64,000 nt of DNA. Origin: Phormidium ambiguum IAM M-71. GTDB lineage: Bacteria; Cyanobacteriota; Cyanobacteriia; Cyanobacteriales; Aerosakkonemataceae. The position numbers and the translations under genes are program-made. Under the pieces are notes generated by a model. The model was not told where the DNA came from. It ran no database searches and worked only from the letters and a program-made list of their open reading frames with translations. The stretch is from contig NZ_MRCE01000021.1 of assembly GCF_001904725.1 (NCBI RefSeq), forward strand, positions 39,798-103,797. The letters run 5' to 3'. Positions 18,725-27,973 of the stretch are shown piece after piece. Position 1 is the first letter of the stretch, and each line of letters begins with the position of its first letter.

Positions 18725-19410
18725 TAAAATTGCTCACCTTTTAAATGTTTCATTTCATCTTGAATACTCATACCAATTTGTAATGCTTCATTTAAAATTC
18801 TGCCATATTCACTGGCTTGTTCGTCTACTTGCAAGGCGGTTAATGCTTTTAAATTATTAGCAAACAAGTCGGGATTTAAGTTAATGAATTGTTGGTTTTC
18901 TCGAATGATTTTTTCTGTTTTTAAAGCCCGAATTATATCTTCTCGCGTTAACTGCAAAGCTTCGATTACTCGATCTCTATCTTTTAACTTTACTCCCGGA
19001 TTTCCGGCGGCTTCAATTTGGTCATTAATGTCGATACTCTTAATTACTGAGTTATATCTTTCCACGTCGTCTATTAAACTGACAAAATGTTTGTTGTGAC
19101 GAGTCATAAAAATTTTTTTGAAATCTTCAAACAATAAGCCAAAAGCAAAAAATAAATGCACAACTATTAAAGTAATTCGGTAATTAGGAAAACATAATAT
19201 TAATAATAAACAACTGAGGCTCAGCAATCCTAAAATTATAATTGATGTAAAAATTTCCTGAAAGATTTTTCTGGGTTTAAAAGGTCTAATTACTGCATCT
19301 ACACCGATTCCGCTGAGATGTTTTAATTCCCCTTTGGTAATTTCTAAGCCTTGTAAATCTGGCTGCATTACTTGATATGTTTTTCTAATTCGTTGCCAGT
19401 GGTGAATCAT
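18724..19410 (-). CDS. Membrane protein of unknown function, tandem paralogue A
   Basis: A 228-residue protein with a central pair of transmembrane helices (about 55-105) and a charged C-terminal helical domain (VIEALQLTREDIIRALKTEKIIREN, about 145-170). It is the first gene of a likely three-gene unit with paralogue B and the DUF1537 kinase. The paralogues agree best outside the membrane segments, which points to a conserved soluble function and loosely constrained anchors. No catalytic motif is visible. Confidence 0.75.
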   Translation of the reverse strand: MIHHWQRIRKTYQVMQPDLQGLEITKGELKHLSGIGVDAVIRPFKPRKIFQEIFTSIIILGLLSLSCLLLILCFPNYRITLIVVHLFFAFGLLFEDFKKIFMTRHNKHFVSLIDDVERYNSVIKSIDINDQIEAAGNPGVKLKDRDRVIEALQLTREDIIRALKTEKIIRENQQFINLNPDLFANNLKALTALQVDEQASEYGRILNEALQIGMSIQDEMKHLKGEQF

Positions 19411-19485
19411 AGAAACTCTGGTAATTGACTGTTTTGATTTTAGGTAACTTTGGTTGTAAAGATGGTAAAAAATGTGTATAATATA

Positions 19486-19512
19486 GGGGTTAACTATAAG
19501 TTAGTTAACCCC
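19486..19512. terminator. Hairpin GGGGTTAACT-AGTTAACCCC
   Basis: Perfect 10-bp arms around a 7-base loop lie 18 bp after the stop of the MliC-like gene (minus strand). An AT-rich but not strictly T-rich tail follows, so it is probably a terminator or an mRNA 3'-end stabiliser. Confidence 0.55.
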
Positions 19513-19530
19513 TTATTATTGGGTAAAATT

Positions 19531-19875
19531 TTACCAAAGAGCGCGAATTCGTCTTTGATTAGTTGTATCTTGAGCTACACAACCTGCGAAAACAACTTGA
19601 TTTTCTACTTCGATAAATGCTTCGTTTCCTTTGGTGAATAAAGTTGTCCGATCGTCTGTGTAACGAACACCTGAAGCAGCAGGAGTTTGTTTGAGAGTTA
19701 GAGTTTCATCTTCGCCTAACTTCAGTTGTGCTGTTTCTGGTAAATATTGTGCCTCAAAACTTTTACCATTGCTGCATTGATAGCGGACTGCTTGCTGTTG
19801 CTCGGCGGTTGCTGGTAAGCTAGCGATCGCCACAACCATTGGTAATAGAAAAGCTGCGAGTTTGATTGTTTTCAT
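19531..19875 (-). CDS. Secreted MliC-like lysozyme-inhibitor domain protein
   Basis: A 114-residue exported protein starting at MKTIKLAAFLLP; an upstream in-frame start at 19893 would add six polar residues before the signal peptide. The signal peptide ends near SLPATAEQ. The mature part has the MliC pattern: VRYQCSNGKSFEAQYL, a C-terminal Cys in VFAGCVAQ and, in the centre, SGVRYTDDRTTLFTKGNEAFIEV. Canonical MliC has SGxRYxxxxxxFWxKG. MliC proteins inhibit C-type lysozyme in the periplasm of proteobacteria; in cyanobacteria the role is untested (inference). Confidence 0.7.
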   Translation of the reverse strand: MKTIKLAAFLLPMVVAIASLPATAEQQQAVRYQCSNGKSFEAQYLPETAQLKLGEDETLTLKQTPAASGVRYTDDRTTLFTKGNEAFIEVENQVVFAGCVAQDTTNQRRIRALW

Positions 19876-19963
19876 AACTTCACATACCTGCACACCGCAG
19901 TTTAAGTTACTACTCTAGCTTACGATCGCTTTTGGCAAACGTGGGTAATTTGTTAGGAAATAT

Positions 19964-20332
19964 TTAGCTAATATCAAAAAATTCATCGGCTTTTTGCCAA
20001 TGTTCTGCGGAAATATTACCGCTGATAGCTGAAAGTGCTGTTGACATCACAATCATATCATCAGTCAAACCCAGACCAACGACCCATTCTGGTATCGCAT
20101 CTTCTGGCAAGAATAAGTAAGTCAAAGCAGCAGCAATGATACCTTTAACGTAAATTGGTGTTTGCGAATCTTTCATGCAATAATACATGGCGATCGCATC
20201 TTTACTAAAAGGCATTTTACCAACTAAAGATTTCAGCTTGCCTAAGAAGTCATCAAGATGAATTCCTAAAGTCAAATTCCCTTTTTTAATATCTTTAATT
20301 GCACCATTTACAGCAGATGCCAGCAATTGCAC
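19964..20332 (-). CDS. DUF1232 (YkvA-like) protein
   Basis: A 122-residue protein with the DUF1232 signature YVKGIIAAALTYLFLPEDAIPEWVVGLGLTDDMIVM at about 60-95, which forms a hydrophobic pair of segments. The start is uncertain. The frame stays open upstream to within 41 bp of the lysine-rich gene without an ATG, and I take the GTG at 20332. It is probably cotranscribed with the lysine-rich protein. Function is unknown. Confidence 0.72.
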   Translation of the reverse strand: MQLLASAVNGAIKDIKKGNLTLGIHLDDFLGKLKSLVGKMPFSKDAIAMYYCMKDSQTPIYVKGIIAAALTYLFLPEDAIPEWVVGLGLTDDMIVMSTALSAISGNISAEHWQKADEFFDIS

Positions 20333-20373
20333 AGGTTGGCTGACTTGTTTTGTTATTTCCGTAACAGGATGAC

Positions 20374-20625
20374 CTAACTCGGTGTTAACTCTTTGATGAC
20401 TTTCTCTCCTTTTTTTTTAGCTTTCTTAGCTTCTTTTTTCGCTACTTTTTCAGCTTTCTTTTCGGCTTTCTTCGCTTTTTTCTGCCCTTTTTTTCCTTCC
20501 TTTTCAGCTTGCTTTAAAGCTTTTTTTCCTGGCTTGATTACTTTATCTTCAGCTTGCTGTTTCGCTTCTTTTCCAATTTCGGCTGCTTTCTTAATTGTTC
20601 CATCCAGCAATGATTCAATATTCAT
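20374..20625 (-). CDS. Lysine/alanine-rich small basic protein
   Basis: An 83-residue, extremely basic protein. Residues 28-78 are almost entirely Lys, Ala, Glu and Gly in KKAxKAEKKAEKVAKK-like arrangements, predicted to be a long charged helix. It resembles in composition the tails of histone H1-like bacterial proteins, but no homology can be claimed. The strand choice is favoured over the mirror frame (20393-20632 plus, Phe/Ser-rich) because it sits in a minus-strand gene block and precedes the DUF1232 gene. Expression is not certain. Confidence 0.6.
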   Translation of the reverse strand: MNIESLLDGTIKKAAEIGKEAKQQAEDKVIKPGKKALKQAEKEGKKGQKKAKKAEKKAEKVAKKEAKKAKKKGEKVIKELTPS

Positions 20626-20952
20626 ATCTTAACCTCACTGAGTAAAAATTTTTGCTTTCTGTTTATCAAAATCAAAATGCTATTTCTTTAACCTTAGCTT
20701 AACTTAAAATTTTATGGTTCATGCTTAACAAATAAAAACTTAAAATCTTACTATTAGATGAAGTAAGTAAAGTTAATTGAGTTTTATATTATTACTTTTG
20801 ATAGGTGACTAAATAGGAAACTTGGGAACTTTTCAGCGATCGCTAATGTGATGAAGAGTGCGATCGCTAAAAACGCCACCAACCATCTTTAGCTTTATGG
20901 AGTTAGTATTTTTCCGTGCAACCCCAACATTTCATAATTCTAGCAAGCAAAA
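20626..20952. other. Intergenic stretch without recognisable gene
   Basis: This 327-bp AT-rich gap holds two HIP1-type GCGATCGC sites (about 20836 and 20860) and presumably the promoter for the lysine-rich gene. I see no ORF, hairpin terminator or RNA gene. Confidence 0.4.
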
Positions 20953-21186
20953 TTAGCTTTGCAATTCAGGATTTACAAAAGGATCTATGTTAGGGTCTTG
21001 ATATGGTTCAGGATCGGTGCTAACGTATGGTTCTACATTCGGATCTTCATAAATTTTCGGTTCTCGATCGGTATAAGGATCGATATTAGGATCTTCGTAG
21101 GTGGCAGGATTTGGATCGGTATAAGGTCTAAGATTTGGATCGGTTTCTGGTTCTGCTTTTGGACTATTTGAACTTATTTTTAACAT
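20953..21186 (-). CDS. Asp/Pro-rich repeat protein (DPN repeats)
   Basis: A 77-residue acidic protein made of degenerate repeats of about 11-13 residues: TDPNLRPYTDPNPATYEDPNIDPYTDREPKIYEDPN. The core is [ED]DPNxxPY. DNA repeats of GGATCGGTATAAGG type underlie it. No signal peptide is present. A good Shine-Dalgarno AGGAGAG lies 7 bases before the ATG, supporting translation. It is likely intrinsically disordered; I recognise no family. Confidence 0.6.
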   Translation of the reverse strand: MLKISSNSPKAEPETDPNLRPYTDPNPATYEDPNIDPYTDREPKIYEDPNVEPYVSTDPEPYQDPNIDPFVNPELQS

Positions 21187-21317
21187 AGTTACTCTCCTTT
21201 GCTTTTCCGTTAATTATAGAGAGTTTAGAAATTATATTCCTCTTTCGGAGGGTGATATTAAGTTCGGTTTTTAATCTATCTCAAGTAGCATAAACGAAAG
21301 GCATATACTATGTATTA

Positions 21318-21671
21318 CTAAATAGAGTTTGGATTGACTCCCATAAATCCTACTTTTATGCCAGCAGCTTTCATAGCTTTCATAGCTTTGTTGTGCATTA
21401 TAAGTAACATTAAAAGACCTAATAGTGGAATAAATAAACCAATAACAAATAAGACCATTAATATAGTAGAAAGCTTTAGAGATCTTCCCAGCTTGTATAA
21501 CGCAAATATCTGAAATATTGCCGCTCCAAAATATACAATTAAACCTATTGACTGATTATTTAAAGCTATCTGAAATAAGTTAGCAATTATAGCCACAAGG
21601 ATAGACCATAAAAGCAGTTGATGATACTTAGCAATTTCTTTAAGTTCCAGACGTGAAAAACTCGTATTCAT
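21318..21671 (-). CDS. Small membrane protein of unknown function
   Basis: A 117-residue protein with four hydrophobic segments (about 20-40, 42-60, 66-82, 83-93). The C-terminal stretch HNKAMKAMKAAGIKVGFMGVNP is short and basic. The overall layout, with a soluble N-terminal helix ELKEIAKYHQLLLW, is seen in many uncharacterised bacterial membrane proteins. No function can be assigned. Confidence 0.65.
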   Translation of the reverse strand: MNTSFSRLELKEIAKYHQLLLWSILVAIIANLFQIALNNQSIGLIVYFGAAIFQIFALYKLGRSLKLSTILMVLFVIGLFIPLLGLLMLLIMHNKAMKAMKAAGIKVGFMGVNPNSI

Positions 21672-21941
21672 AACTTAACCTCTTACAGAGTTGTCAATCC
21701 CGTTACCAGGATTAAGTTAATTAAAAAGCGGAAACTATTAAATTATCAAGGCTATAGAGATTTTCTTAGCAATCTCATAATTTTGCCCCGCTGCGATTGC
21801 TGAAAAAACCGTCGATAGCTGTCATGATAGAACAGTTACTACTTAAAGTCCAGGTTGCTACTGTAACAAATAATCAACACAATAGCAGTACAAGGTTAGA
21901 AATTTCTCTTGCCAACTACCCATTACCTAAGATATTCCGCA

Positions 21942-24494
21942 ATGAAAGCCGATCGCAAACCCCCCACAAAACCCACCACACCCAACATTAAAATCCCCGA
22001 ACTACTCTCTCCCGCAGGTAATTGGGAATGCGCCAAAGCAGCGGTTGAAAATGGCGCAGATGCCATTTATTTTGGCTTAGAACAATTTAACGCCAGAATG
22101 CGGGCGCAAAACATCACCACAGCGGAATTGCCCAAATTAATGCAATATTTGCATCTGCGAGGAGTCAAAGGTTACGTCACTCTCAACACCCTAATCTTTC
22201 CCCAAGAATTAACCCAAGCGGAACAATATCTTCGCACAATTATTGCTGCTGGAGTTGATGCAGTCATCGTTCAAGATATCGGAATTTGCCGTTTAATTCG
22301 CCACCTTTCCCCAGATTTTCCCATCCATGCTTCCACCCAAATGACTATTACCAGTATAGCAGGGGTAGAGTTTGCGAAATCCTTGGGTTGCGAATTAGTT
22401 GTCCTCGCCCGTGAATGTTCGATTAAAGAAATTGAAAAAATCCAAAAACAACTCCAAGAAAAACAAATTTCTTTACCTTTGGAAGTCTTCGTTCACGGCG
22501 CTTTATGTGTCGCTTATTCCGGGCAATGTTTGACTAGCGAAGCATTAGGAGGACGTTCCGCAAATCGGGGAGAATGTGCCCAAGCTTGTCGAATGCCTTA
22601 CGAATTAATTGCTGATGGAAAATTGGTGGAATTAGGGGATAAAAAATACCTGTTAAGTCCTCAAGATTTAGCCGGATTAGATGTACTTCCCGAATTAGTA
22701 AAAGCGGGAGTAAATTCTTTAAAAATCGAAGGTAGATTGAAAGCGCCCGAATATGTTGCTAACGTCACTCGCGTTTATCGCCAAGCATTAGATCGAATCA
22801 GCGCCGAATTCTCAAATTCACTTAATTTTGCCAATCAACAAAGCGTTTCAGACGCAGAAAGATACAACTTAGAAATGGCATTTTCTCGCGGACTTTATAC
22901 AGGTTGGTTCGAGGGAATTAACAATCAAGAATTAGTCCACGCCCGTTTCGGCAAAAAGCGCGGAGTTTACTTAGGCGAAGTTACCCGAATTTCTCAAGAT
23001 AAAATATCCATCAAATCACAAGCACCAATTAAACCTGGAGATGGTGTAGTTTTTGATAGCGGACATCCCGAAGCAAAGGAAGAAGGCGGCAGAATTTACA
23101 CTGTAGAAACTAAGGGAAAAGAGACAATTTTAACCTTTGGCAAACGAGACATTAACTTTCGGCGCGTTCAAGTTGGCGACAAAATTTGGAAAACCTCAGA
23201 TCCAGAATTAGATAAACAAATCCGCCAAACATTTAGCGGCGAAACTCCACAATTTCAGCGCCCTTTAAATTTAGAAATTCATGGCGAAGTCAATCAACCT
23301 TTAATCGCCATTGCCACAGATGAATTAGGTAATATCGTCCAAATAGAATCTACCATTAATTTAGTAGAAGCACATACTAAACCTTTAACAAGCGATCGAT
23401 TAAAAGAACAGTTAGGCAGATTAGGCAATACTCCTTTTTACTTGGAAAGTTTGACTAATCATCTCAATGGTAATTTGATGTTGCCAGTGAGTGAATTAAA
23501 CCGTTTACGCCGAGAATTTGTCACCCAATTAGAAGAATTACGTCAGCAACCAAAACGCTGGCAATTAAACTCAAACGCCAAACTTTCCGAGTTATTGCCA
23601 AGCAAAAAACCTTCATCTTTAGACAATCCAAACTTAATTGTTTTAGTTCGCAATATCCCACAATTAAAAGCTACGCTAGAATCAGGAATTTCTACAATCT
23701 ACTGCGAACTAGAAAACCCCAAAAATTATCGAGAAGCAGTAAATATTGTGAGAGAATGGAGTAAAGTAACAGAAAAAAACTCAAAACTTTCTTCAATTCC
23801 CAAAATTTTCGTCGCCCCTCCAAGAATTACTAAAACAGGAGAAAATTGGATTTTACAACAAGTTCGCGCCAGTGAAGCTGATGGTTATTTAGTGCGAAAT
23901 TATGACCAATTAGACTTTTTTGCTGGAGAACATTGCATTGGTGATTTCTCTTTAAATGTGGCGAATGGGTTAACAGCTGATTACTTGAAAAATCGTTATA
24001 ATTTGATGCGATTAACTGCTTCTTACGATCTAAATATTTCCCAATTGGAAGGGTTACTTGCTAGTTGTTCGACTGATTGGTTTGAGGTGACAATTCATCA
24101 ATATATGCCAATGTTTCACATGGAACATTGCGTTTTTTGTGCTTTTCTTTCGGAGGGAACCGATTATACTAATTGCGGTCGTCCTTGTGAAAAGTATGAG
24201 GTGAAATTGCGCGATCGCACAGGCACCGAACACATTTTACAAGCTGATGCTGGTTGTCGCAATACTTTGTTTAATGGCAAGGCGCAAACTGGGGCGGAAT
24301 ATGTGCAACGTTTACTTGAGTTGGGGTTGAGAAATTTCCGCATTGAGTTTGTTAATGAAAGTCCTCAGCAAGTTAGGGAAATTATTTATCGTTATCATCA
24401 ATTATTATCAGGGGAAATTTCTGGTTCTCAGCTTTGGCGGGATTTGAAGTTAAATAATCAGTTGGGGGTGACTCGTGGTGCTATGGGAAATTAA
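21942..24494 (+). CDS. U32 family peptidase / RlhA-like protein
   Basis: An 850-residue protein, with start placed at MKADRKPPTKP; an earlier in-frame ATG at 21909 lacks support. The peptidase U32 domain (about 15-280) contains ELLSPAGNWECAKAAVENGADAIYFGL and the cysteine cluster GRSANRGECAQACRMPYEL. A C-terminal module has a second cysteine cluster, HCVFCAFLSEGTDYTNCGRPCE, near residue 735. Such clusters bind an Fe-S centre in U32 enzymes. E. coli RlhA (YdcP) hydroxylates C2501 of 23S rRNA and has this long architecture. I favour an RNA-hydroxylating role by family, without proof here. Confidence 0.85.
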   Translation: MKADRKPPTKPTTPNIKIPELLSPAGNWECAKAAVENGADAIYFGLEQFNARMRAQNITTAELPKLMQYLHLRGVKGYVTLNTLIFPQELTQAEQYLRTIIAAGVDAVIVQDIGICRLIRHLSPDFPIHASTQMTITSIAGVEFAKSLGCELVVLARECSIKEIEKIQKQLQEKQISLPLEVFVHGALCVAYSGQCLTSEALGGRSANRGECAQACRMPYELIADGKLVELGDKKYLLSPQDLAGLDVLPELVKAGVNSLKIEGRLKAPEYVANVTRVYRQALDRISAEFSNSLNFANQQSVSDAERYNLEMAFSRGLYTGWFEGINNQELVHARFGKKRGVYLGEVTRISQDKISIKSQAPIKPGDGVVFDSGHPEAKEEGGRIYTVETKGKETILTFGKRDINFRRVQVGDKIWKTSDPELDKQIRQTFSGETPQFQRPLNLEIHGEVNQPLIAIATDELGNIVQIESTINLVEAHTKPLTSDRLKEQLGRLGNTPFYLESLTNHLNGNLMLPVSELNRLRREFVTQLEELRQQPKRWQLNSNAKLSELLPSKKPSSLDNPNLIVLVRNIPQLKATLESGISTIYCELENPKNYREAVNIVREWSKVTEKNSKLSSIPKIFVAPPRITKTGENWILQQVRASEADGYLVRNYDQLDFFAGEHCIGDFSLNVANGLTADYLKNRYNLMRLTASYDLNISQLEGLLASCSTDWFEVTIHQYMPMFHMEHCVFCAFLSEGTDYTNCGRPCEKYEVKLRDRTGTEHILQADAGCRNTLFNGKAQTGAEYVQRLLELGLRNFRIEFVNESPQQVREIIYRYHQLLSGEISGSQLWRDLKLNNQLGVTRGAMGN

Positions 24495-24504
24495 TTTTTT
24501 TACC

Positions 24505-24630
24505 ACAGATGTCCACAGATGTAAGCGTAGCTTTCCCGTAGGGTACACAGATGTTGTTGGGAGATTTGGGCTGGGTGGTTAATGCTTTTTTAAACGCAGA
24601 TAAACCGCAGATTAACGCAGATTAACGCAG
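24505..24630. repeat. Tandem ACAGATG / ACGCAGATTA repeats
   Basis: The gap holds CCACAGATGTCCACAGATG, then GCAGATTAACGCAGATTAACG iterations. This is the same short tandem repeat family as 31735-31840 and 44868-44980 in the opposite orientation. A GTAGCTTTCCCGTAGGG motif at about 24528 is another dispersed repeat. Confidence 0.65.
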
Positions 24631-24741
24631 ATGTTAGCGTTATTTTTTGGTTGGGTGGTTGATGTTGTTTTTTGTCATTTTACACCCCACATAATATATA
24701 ATTGCATTCTCGACGGTTATAATTTGGATGGCGGCTGGCTT

Positions 24742-25476
24742 GTGAAATTATTTATTTACCATACTCCTGAACTCACTCCTTCTGGTGAAGTTCCTGATTG
24801 TGCGATCGCAATTGATGTTTTAAGAGCTACAACTACTATGGTAACTGCTTTGGCGGGTGGCGCTGAAGCAGTTCAAGTTTTTAGCGATCTCGATAAACTG
24901 ATTCAGGAGAGCGAAAGTTGGCCTACTGAAAAGCGCATTCGCGCAGGCGAACGGGGCGGGGCAAAAGTCGCTGGGTTTGATATGGGTAATTCTCCTCTAG
25001 ATTGCACTCCTGAGCACGTTGTAGGAAAGCGTTTATTTATCAGTACCACTAATGGTACCCGCTCTCTGGAACGAGTGCAAAAAGCTGGAGCAGTCATGGC
25101 TGGGGCTTTTATCAATCGTCGGGCTGTAGTGAATTATATTTTGTCTGAAAAACCCGAAACTGTTTGGATTGTGGGTTCTGGTTGGGAAGGCAGTTTTTCT
25201 TTGGAAGATACGGCTTGCGCTGGGTCGATCGCTCACAGTTTAGTGGCACAATTAAATTTACCAGTCGATCAAATCGCTGGTAATGATGAGGTAATTGGTG
25301 CGATCGCACTTTATCAGCAATGGCAAGATAATTTACTGCAATTAATGCACCACGCCAGTCACGGCAAACGCTTGCTACGTTTAGACTGTGATGAAGATTT
25401 AAAATATTGTGTTCAAATGGATTTGTTAGATGTTCTAGCCATCCAACGCGAACCAGGAGTTTTAGTGAAAAAATGA
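24742..25476 (+). CDS. comB: 2-phosphosulfolactate phosphatase family protein ComB
   Basis: A 244-residue protein if translated from the GTG at 24742 ([33 protein letters not shown]). A longer open frame upstream is filled by repeats and is not ComB-like. Family motifs are [28 protein letters not shown] and STTNGTRSL. ComB is Mg-dependent and removes phosphate from 2-phosphosulfolactate in coenzyme M synthesis of methanogens. Cyanobacterial members are common although they make no coenzyme M, so the physiological substrate here is uncertain. Length is typical. Confidence 0.9.
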   Translation: MKLFIYHTPELTPSGEVPDCAIAIDVLRATTTMVTALAGGAEAVQVFSDLDKLIQESESWPTEKRIRAGERGGAKVAGFDMGNSPLDCTPEHVVGKRLFISTTNGTRSLERVQKAGAVMAGAFINRRAVVNYILSEKPETVWIVGSGWEGSFSLEDTACAGSIAHSLVAQLNLPVDQIAGNDEVIGAIALYQQWQDNLLQLMHHASHGKRLLRLDCDEDLKYCVQMDLLDVLAIQREPGVLVKK

Positions 25477-25568
25477 TTACATACAGCAAATTTTTTCCTT
25501 CTAGCTAATCAGCGTTAAATTATCTCATGAGCCTCTAAAATCAAACCATAGGAACTACCTTTAAAGAT

Positions 25569-26090
25569 ATGCCCAGATCGCAACGGAACGATAACTTCAT
25601 CGATAAAACTTTTACCGTTATGGCAGATATAATTCTCAAAGCTCTGCCTGCTAATAAAAAAGCGAAAGAAGCTTTTGTTTATTACCGTGATGGAATGTCT
25701 GCACAGGCGGAAGGCGAATATGCAGAAGCTTTAGAAAACTACGAAGAAGCTTTGAGATTAGAGGAAGACCCTTACGATAAAAGTTATATTCTTTACAATA
25801 TTGGGTTAATTCATGCTAGCAATGGTGAGCATGAAAGAGCTTTGGAATACTACTACCAAGCTGTTGATTTGAACCCCCGTCACCCATCCGCTTTAAACAA
25901 TATTGCCGTAATTTTCCATTACCAAGGCGATAAGTTGAAGGAAGCCGGAAAGTCGGAAGAAGCAGAAGCTTTGTACGATAAAGCTGCTGAATATTGGCAA
26001 CAAGCAATTCGCCTCGCACCTAATAACTACATTGAAGCGCAAAACTGGTTGAAGACAACTGGGCGATCGCAAATGGATGTATTCTTTTAA
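25569..26090 (+). CDS. ycf3: Photosystem I assembly protein Ycf3
   Basis: A 173-residue thylakoid-associated TPR protein required to assemble photosystem I. It starts [27 protein letters not shown], diagnostic of Ycf3. Three TPR units follow (about 35-68, 72-105, 120-153), including [28 protein letters not shown]. The C-terminus [11 protein letters not shown] is also family-typical. Full length. It is the clearest marker that the host is an oxygenic phototroph. Confidence 0.97.
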   Translation: MPRSQRNDNFIDKTFTVMADIILKALPANKKAKEAFVYYRDGMSAQAEGEYAEALENYEEALRLEEDPYDKSYILYNIGLIHASNGEHERALEYYYQAVDLNPRHPSALNNIAVIFHYQGDKLKEAGKSEEAEALYDKAAEYWQQAIRLAPNNYIEAQNWLKTTGRSQMDVFF

Positions 26091-26101
26091 TCTTGAATTC
26101 C

Positions 26102-26136
26102 AGATCCCTGACTTCTTCAAGAAGTCGGGGATCTTT
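26102..26136 (+). terminator. 15-bp stem-loop after ycf3
   Basis: AGATCCCTGACTTCT pairs with AGAAGTCGGGGATCT (one G.T) around a 3-base loop, followed by TTAATC. It lies 11 bp after the ycf3 stop. The sequence is also of the dispersed palindrome type. Confidence 0.65.
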
Positions 26137-26161
26137 AATCACCAAAAATTAACCCAAAATT

Positions 26162-26458
26162 ATGAGTATAGACCGCGAACAAGTTCACAAAGTTGCCCTG
26201 CTTGCCCGTTTAGAATTAACCCCAGAAGAAGAAGAAATGTTTACCACTCAAATGGGTACTATGTTGGATTATTTCCAGCAATTGAGTGAGTTGGATGTCA
26301 GTAATGTTAAGCCAACAACCAGAGCAATTGATGTGAGTAATATAACTAGAGCAGATGAATTAAACCCCTACCCAGAAAGGGAAGCAATTCTGCAAAATGC
26401 ACCCGAACAAGACGGAGACTTTTTCAAAGTGCCACAGATTTTGGGTTCAGAAGAATAA
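26162..26458 (+). CDS. gatC: Asp-tRNA(Asn)/Glu-tRNA(Gln) amidotransferase subunit C
   Basis: A 98-residue small subunit of GatCAB, which amidates misacylated Glu-tRNA(Gln) (and Asp-tRNA(Asn)). It wraps around the GatA-GatB interface. The sequence MSIDREQVHKVALLARLELTPEEEEMF is the hallmark start, and the central SNVKPTTRAIDVSNITRADE and C-terminal APEQDGDFFKVPQILG are conserved. gatA and gatB are not adjacent. Confidence 0.96.
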   Translation: MSIDREQVHKVALLARLELTPEEEEMFTTQMGTMLDYFQQLSELDVSNVKPTTRAIDVSNITRADELNPYPEREAILQNAPEQDGDFFKVPQILGSEE

Positions 26459-26840
26459 GTATCGATCGTTAAGAATTTTGCCTAAAAATGGGAGAAAATG
26501 CCAACTTTTTTCAAGTTAGTAGTTTCTTCCTTTTTTTTCAGCTTTTTCCCAGAAATAAACTAAAATTTTTCCTGAGCAGATATATCCAAGTAAGTAAGTA
26601 GAAGATAGGTTAGTTTCTATCAACTAGAACAAGCTCATATCATTTCACGCAATTTGATACAAATGATTTGTCGGGGCGAGTATTACCGATATTTTGGGCT
26701 ATGCACTGTCAATTATGCAACAAAATCCGCCCTTATCAAACATCTATTATTCATTTCGTGAATTGCTATTACACACCATAAATCATTGAATTGATGTGCA
26801 TCTATATTGGTCGGAAAACTCATTGCACACCTGAATTAAT
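26459..26840. other. Intergenic stretch without recognisable gene
   Basis: This 382-bp gap has only short T-rich tracts and a small GTAAGTAAGTAGAAG repeat near 26590. It must carry the promoter of the peptidoglycan-hydrolase pair. No ORF, strong hairpin or RNA gene is evident. Confidence 0.4.
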
Positions 26841-27929
26841 ATGGCTACAAAACTTTTAATTGTTGCAAACACTATTCTCAAACAAGAACCAGTTGAAAGC
26901 AGCTTACTATCTCCAGAAAAGAAGTTCAACATCCTTGCCGGAAAAGAATTAGATTTACAACGCTGGACAACAACAAATAATTCCCACATCAAAATTGACT
27001 TAGTTGATTCAATTAACGGCAAAGAAACTTGGTTTGCTTTCTCCGATCACGTACAAATTAAAGAAAACGGAGTTAACGTGCGCGTCGATGAAAGCCGCAC
27101 AACCTCTGTAATGCTCAAAAATTACAGAAGCTGCGGAACAGCAGGACTTAAAGGACTTGACAGACAACTCATCGCAGAAATGAATGAAATTGAACCTAAT
27201 TGTTTAGTTCTTTTTGATGATTTAAATGTTAATTTAGGTGCTGCGGTTTGGCCGCTTTTGCAATTACCTGCGAAAAAGGCTTTAGCTAAAGCAATTGTCG
27301 ATCGCGGTAGACCAATGTTTATTAACTCTGCCTATCGAACAATTGCTCAACAATTAGTTCTATTCAATCATTTTAAAGTTGGTCGATGTGGGATTCCGAT
27401 CGCAGCACCTCCGCCTCGCAGTAATCATCAAAGTGGATTAGCAATTGATGTCGAAGATCCTTTAGGCTGGAAACCATTTTTAGAAAGATATGGTTGGAAG
27501 CATTTAGGCCCCAGCGATCCACCTCACTTTGATTTTAAGGGTGGTGGGACTCGTGATATCAGAGGATTAGCAGTGCTGGCGTTCCAGCGTGTTTGGAACG
27601 AACACAATATTGGCGATCGTATTGCAGAAGATGGAGATTTTGGCCCCGCAACTATGAAACGTCTCAACCACTCTTTTGTAGAAGGTTTTGGCGTTTCTTC
27701 CCCGGAAGGTTTTCGCGTCCTACGACTAACTCAACCATTCATGCAAGGCGAAGATGTTCGCAAAGTTCAACAAGCATTAATTAAACTTGGTTACTTAATT
27801 GGAGTCTTGGAACCAGACGCTATTTATAGCATCGCAACTGAGAACGCCGTCAGGAAATTTCAACAAGATCGAGACTTAGTAGTTGATGGTATTGCTGGTC
27901 CTGCAACCCGCGAAAAACTAGGACTGTAA
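26841..27929 (+). CDS. M15-type D-Ala-D-Ala carboxypeptidase-like protein with two peptidoglycan-binding domains
   Basis: A 362-residue protein. The N-terminal ~90 residues are of unknown fold. Residues ~130-235 form an M15/VanY-like metallopeptidase with INSAYRT, SNHQSGLAIDV (H196, D203) and DPPHFDF (H229) as the zinc ligands. Two PG_binding_1-type repeats follow (about 240-285 and 297-362, DGIAGPATREKLGL). Such enzymes trim stem peptides of murein. No signal peptide or membrane segment is present, which is odd for a wall enzyme. It is followed 44 bp later by an amidase/glucosaminidase, also leaderless. Together they resemble a lysis or endolysin-like pair (inference). Confidence 0.82.
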   Translation: MATKLLIVANTILKQEPVESSLLSPEKKFNILAGKELDLQRWTTTNNSHIKIDLVDSINGKETWFAFSDHVQIKENGVNVRVDESRTTSVMLKNYRSCGTAGLKGLDRQLIAEMNEIEPNCLVLFDDLNVNLGAAVWPLLQLPAKKALAKAIVDRGRPMFINSAYRTIAQQLVLFNHFKVGRCGIPIAAPPPRSNHQSGLAIDVEDPLGWKPFLERYGWKHLGPSDPPHFDFKGGGTRDIRGLAVLAFQRVWNEHNIGDRIAEDGDFGPATMKRLNHSFVEGFGVSSPEGFRVLRLTQPFMQGEDVRKVQQALIKLGYLIGVLEPDAIYSIATENAVRKFQQDRDLVVDGIAGPATREKLGL

Positions 27930-27973
27930 TTTTCACGCTACACACAACTTTTACATTATAGGAATTAACAACA

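Noticed and set aside
20393..20632. Phe/Ser-rich plus-strand ORF
   Set aside because: It is the mirror of the lysine-rich gene; AAA/AAG codons reversed give TTT/CTT runs. The minus frame fits the surrounding gene order.
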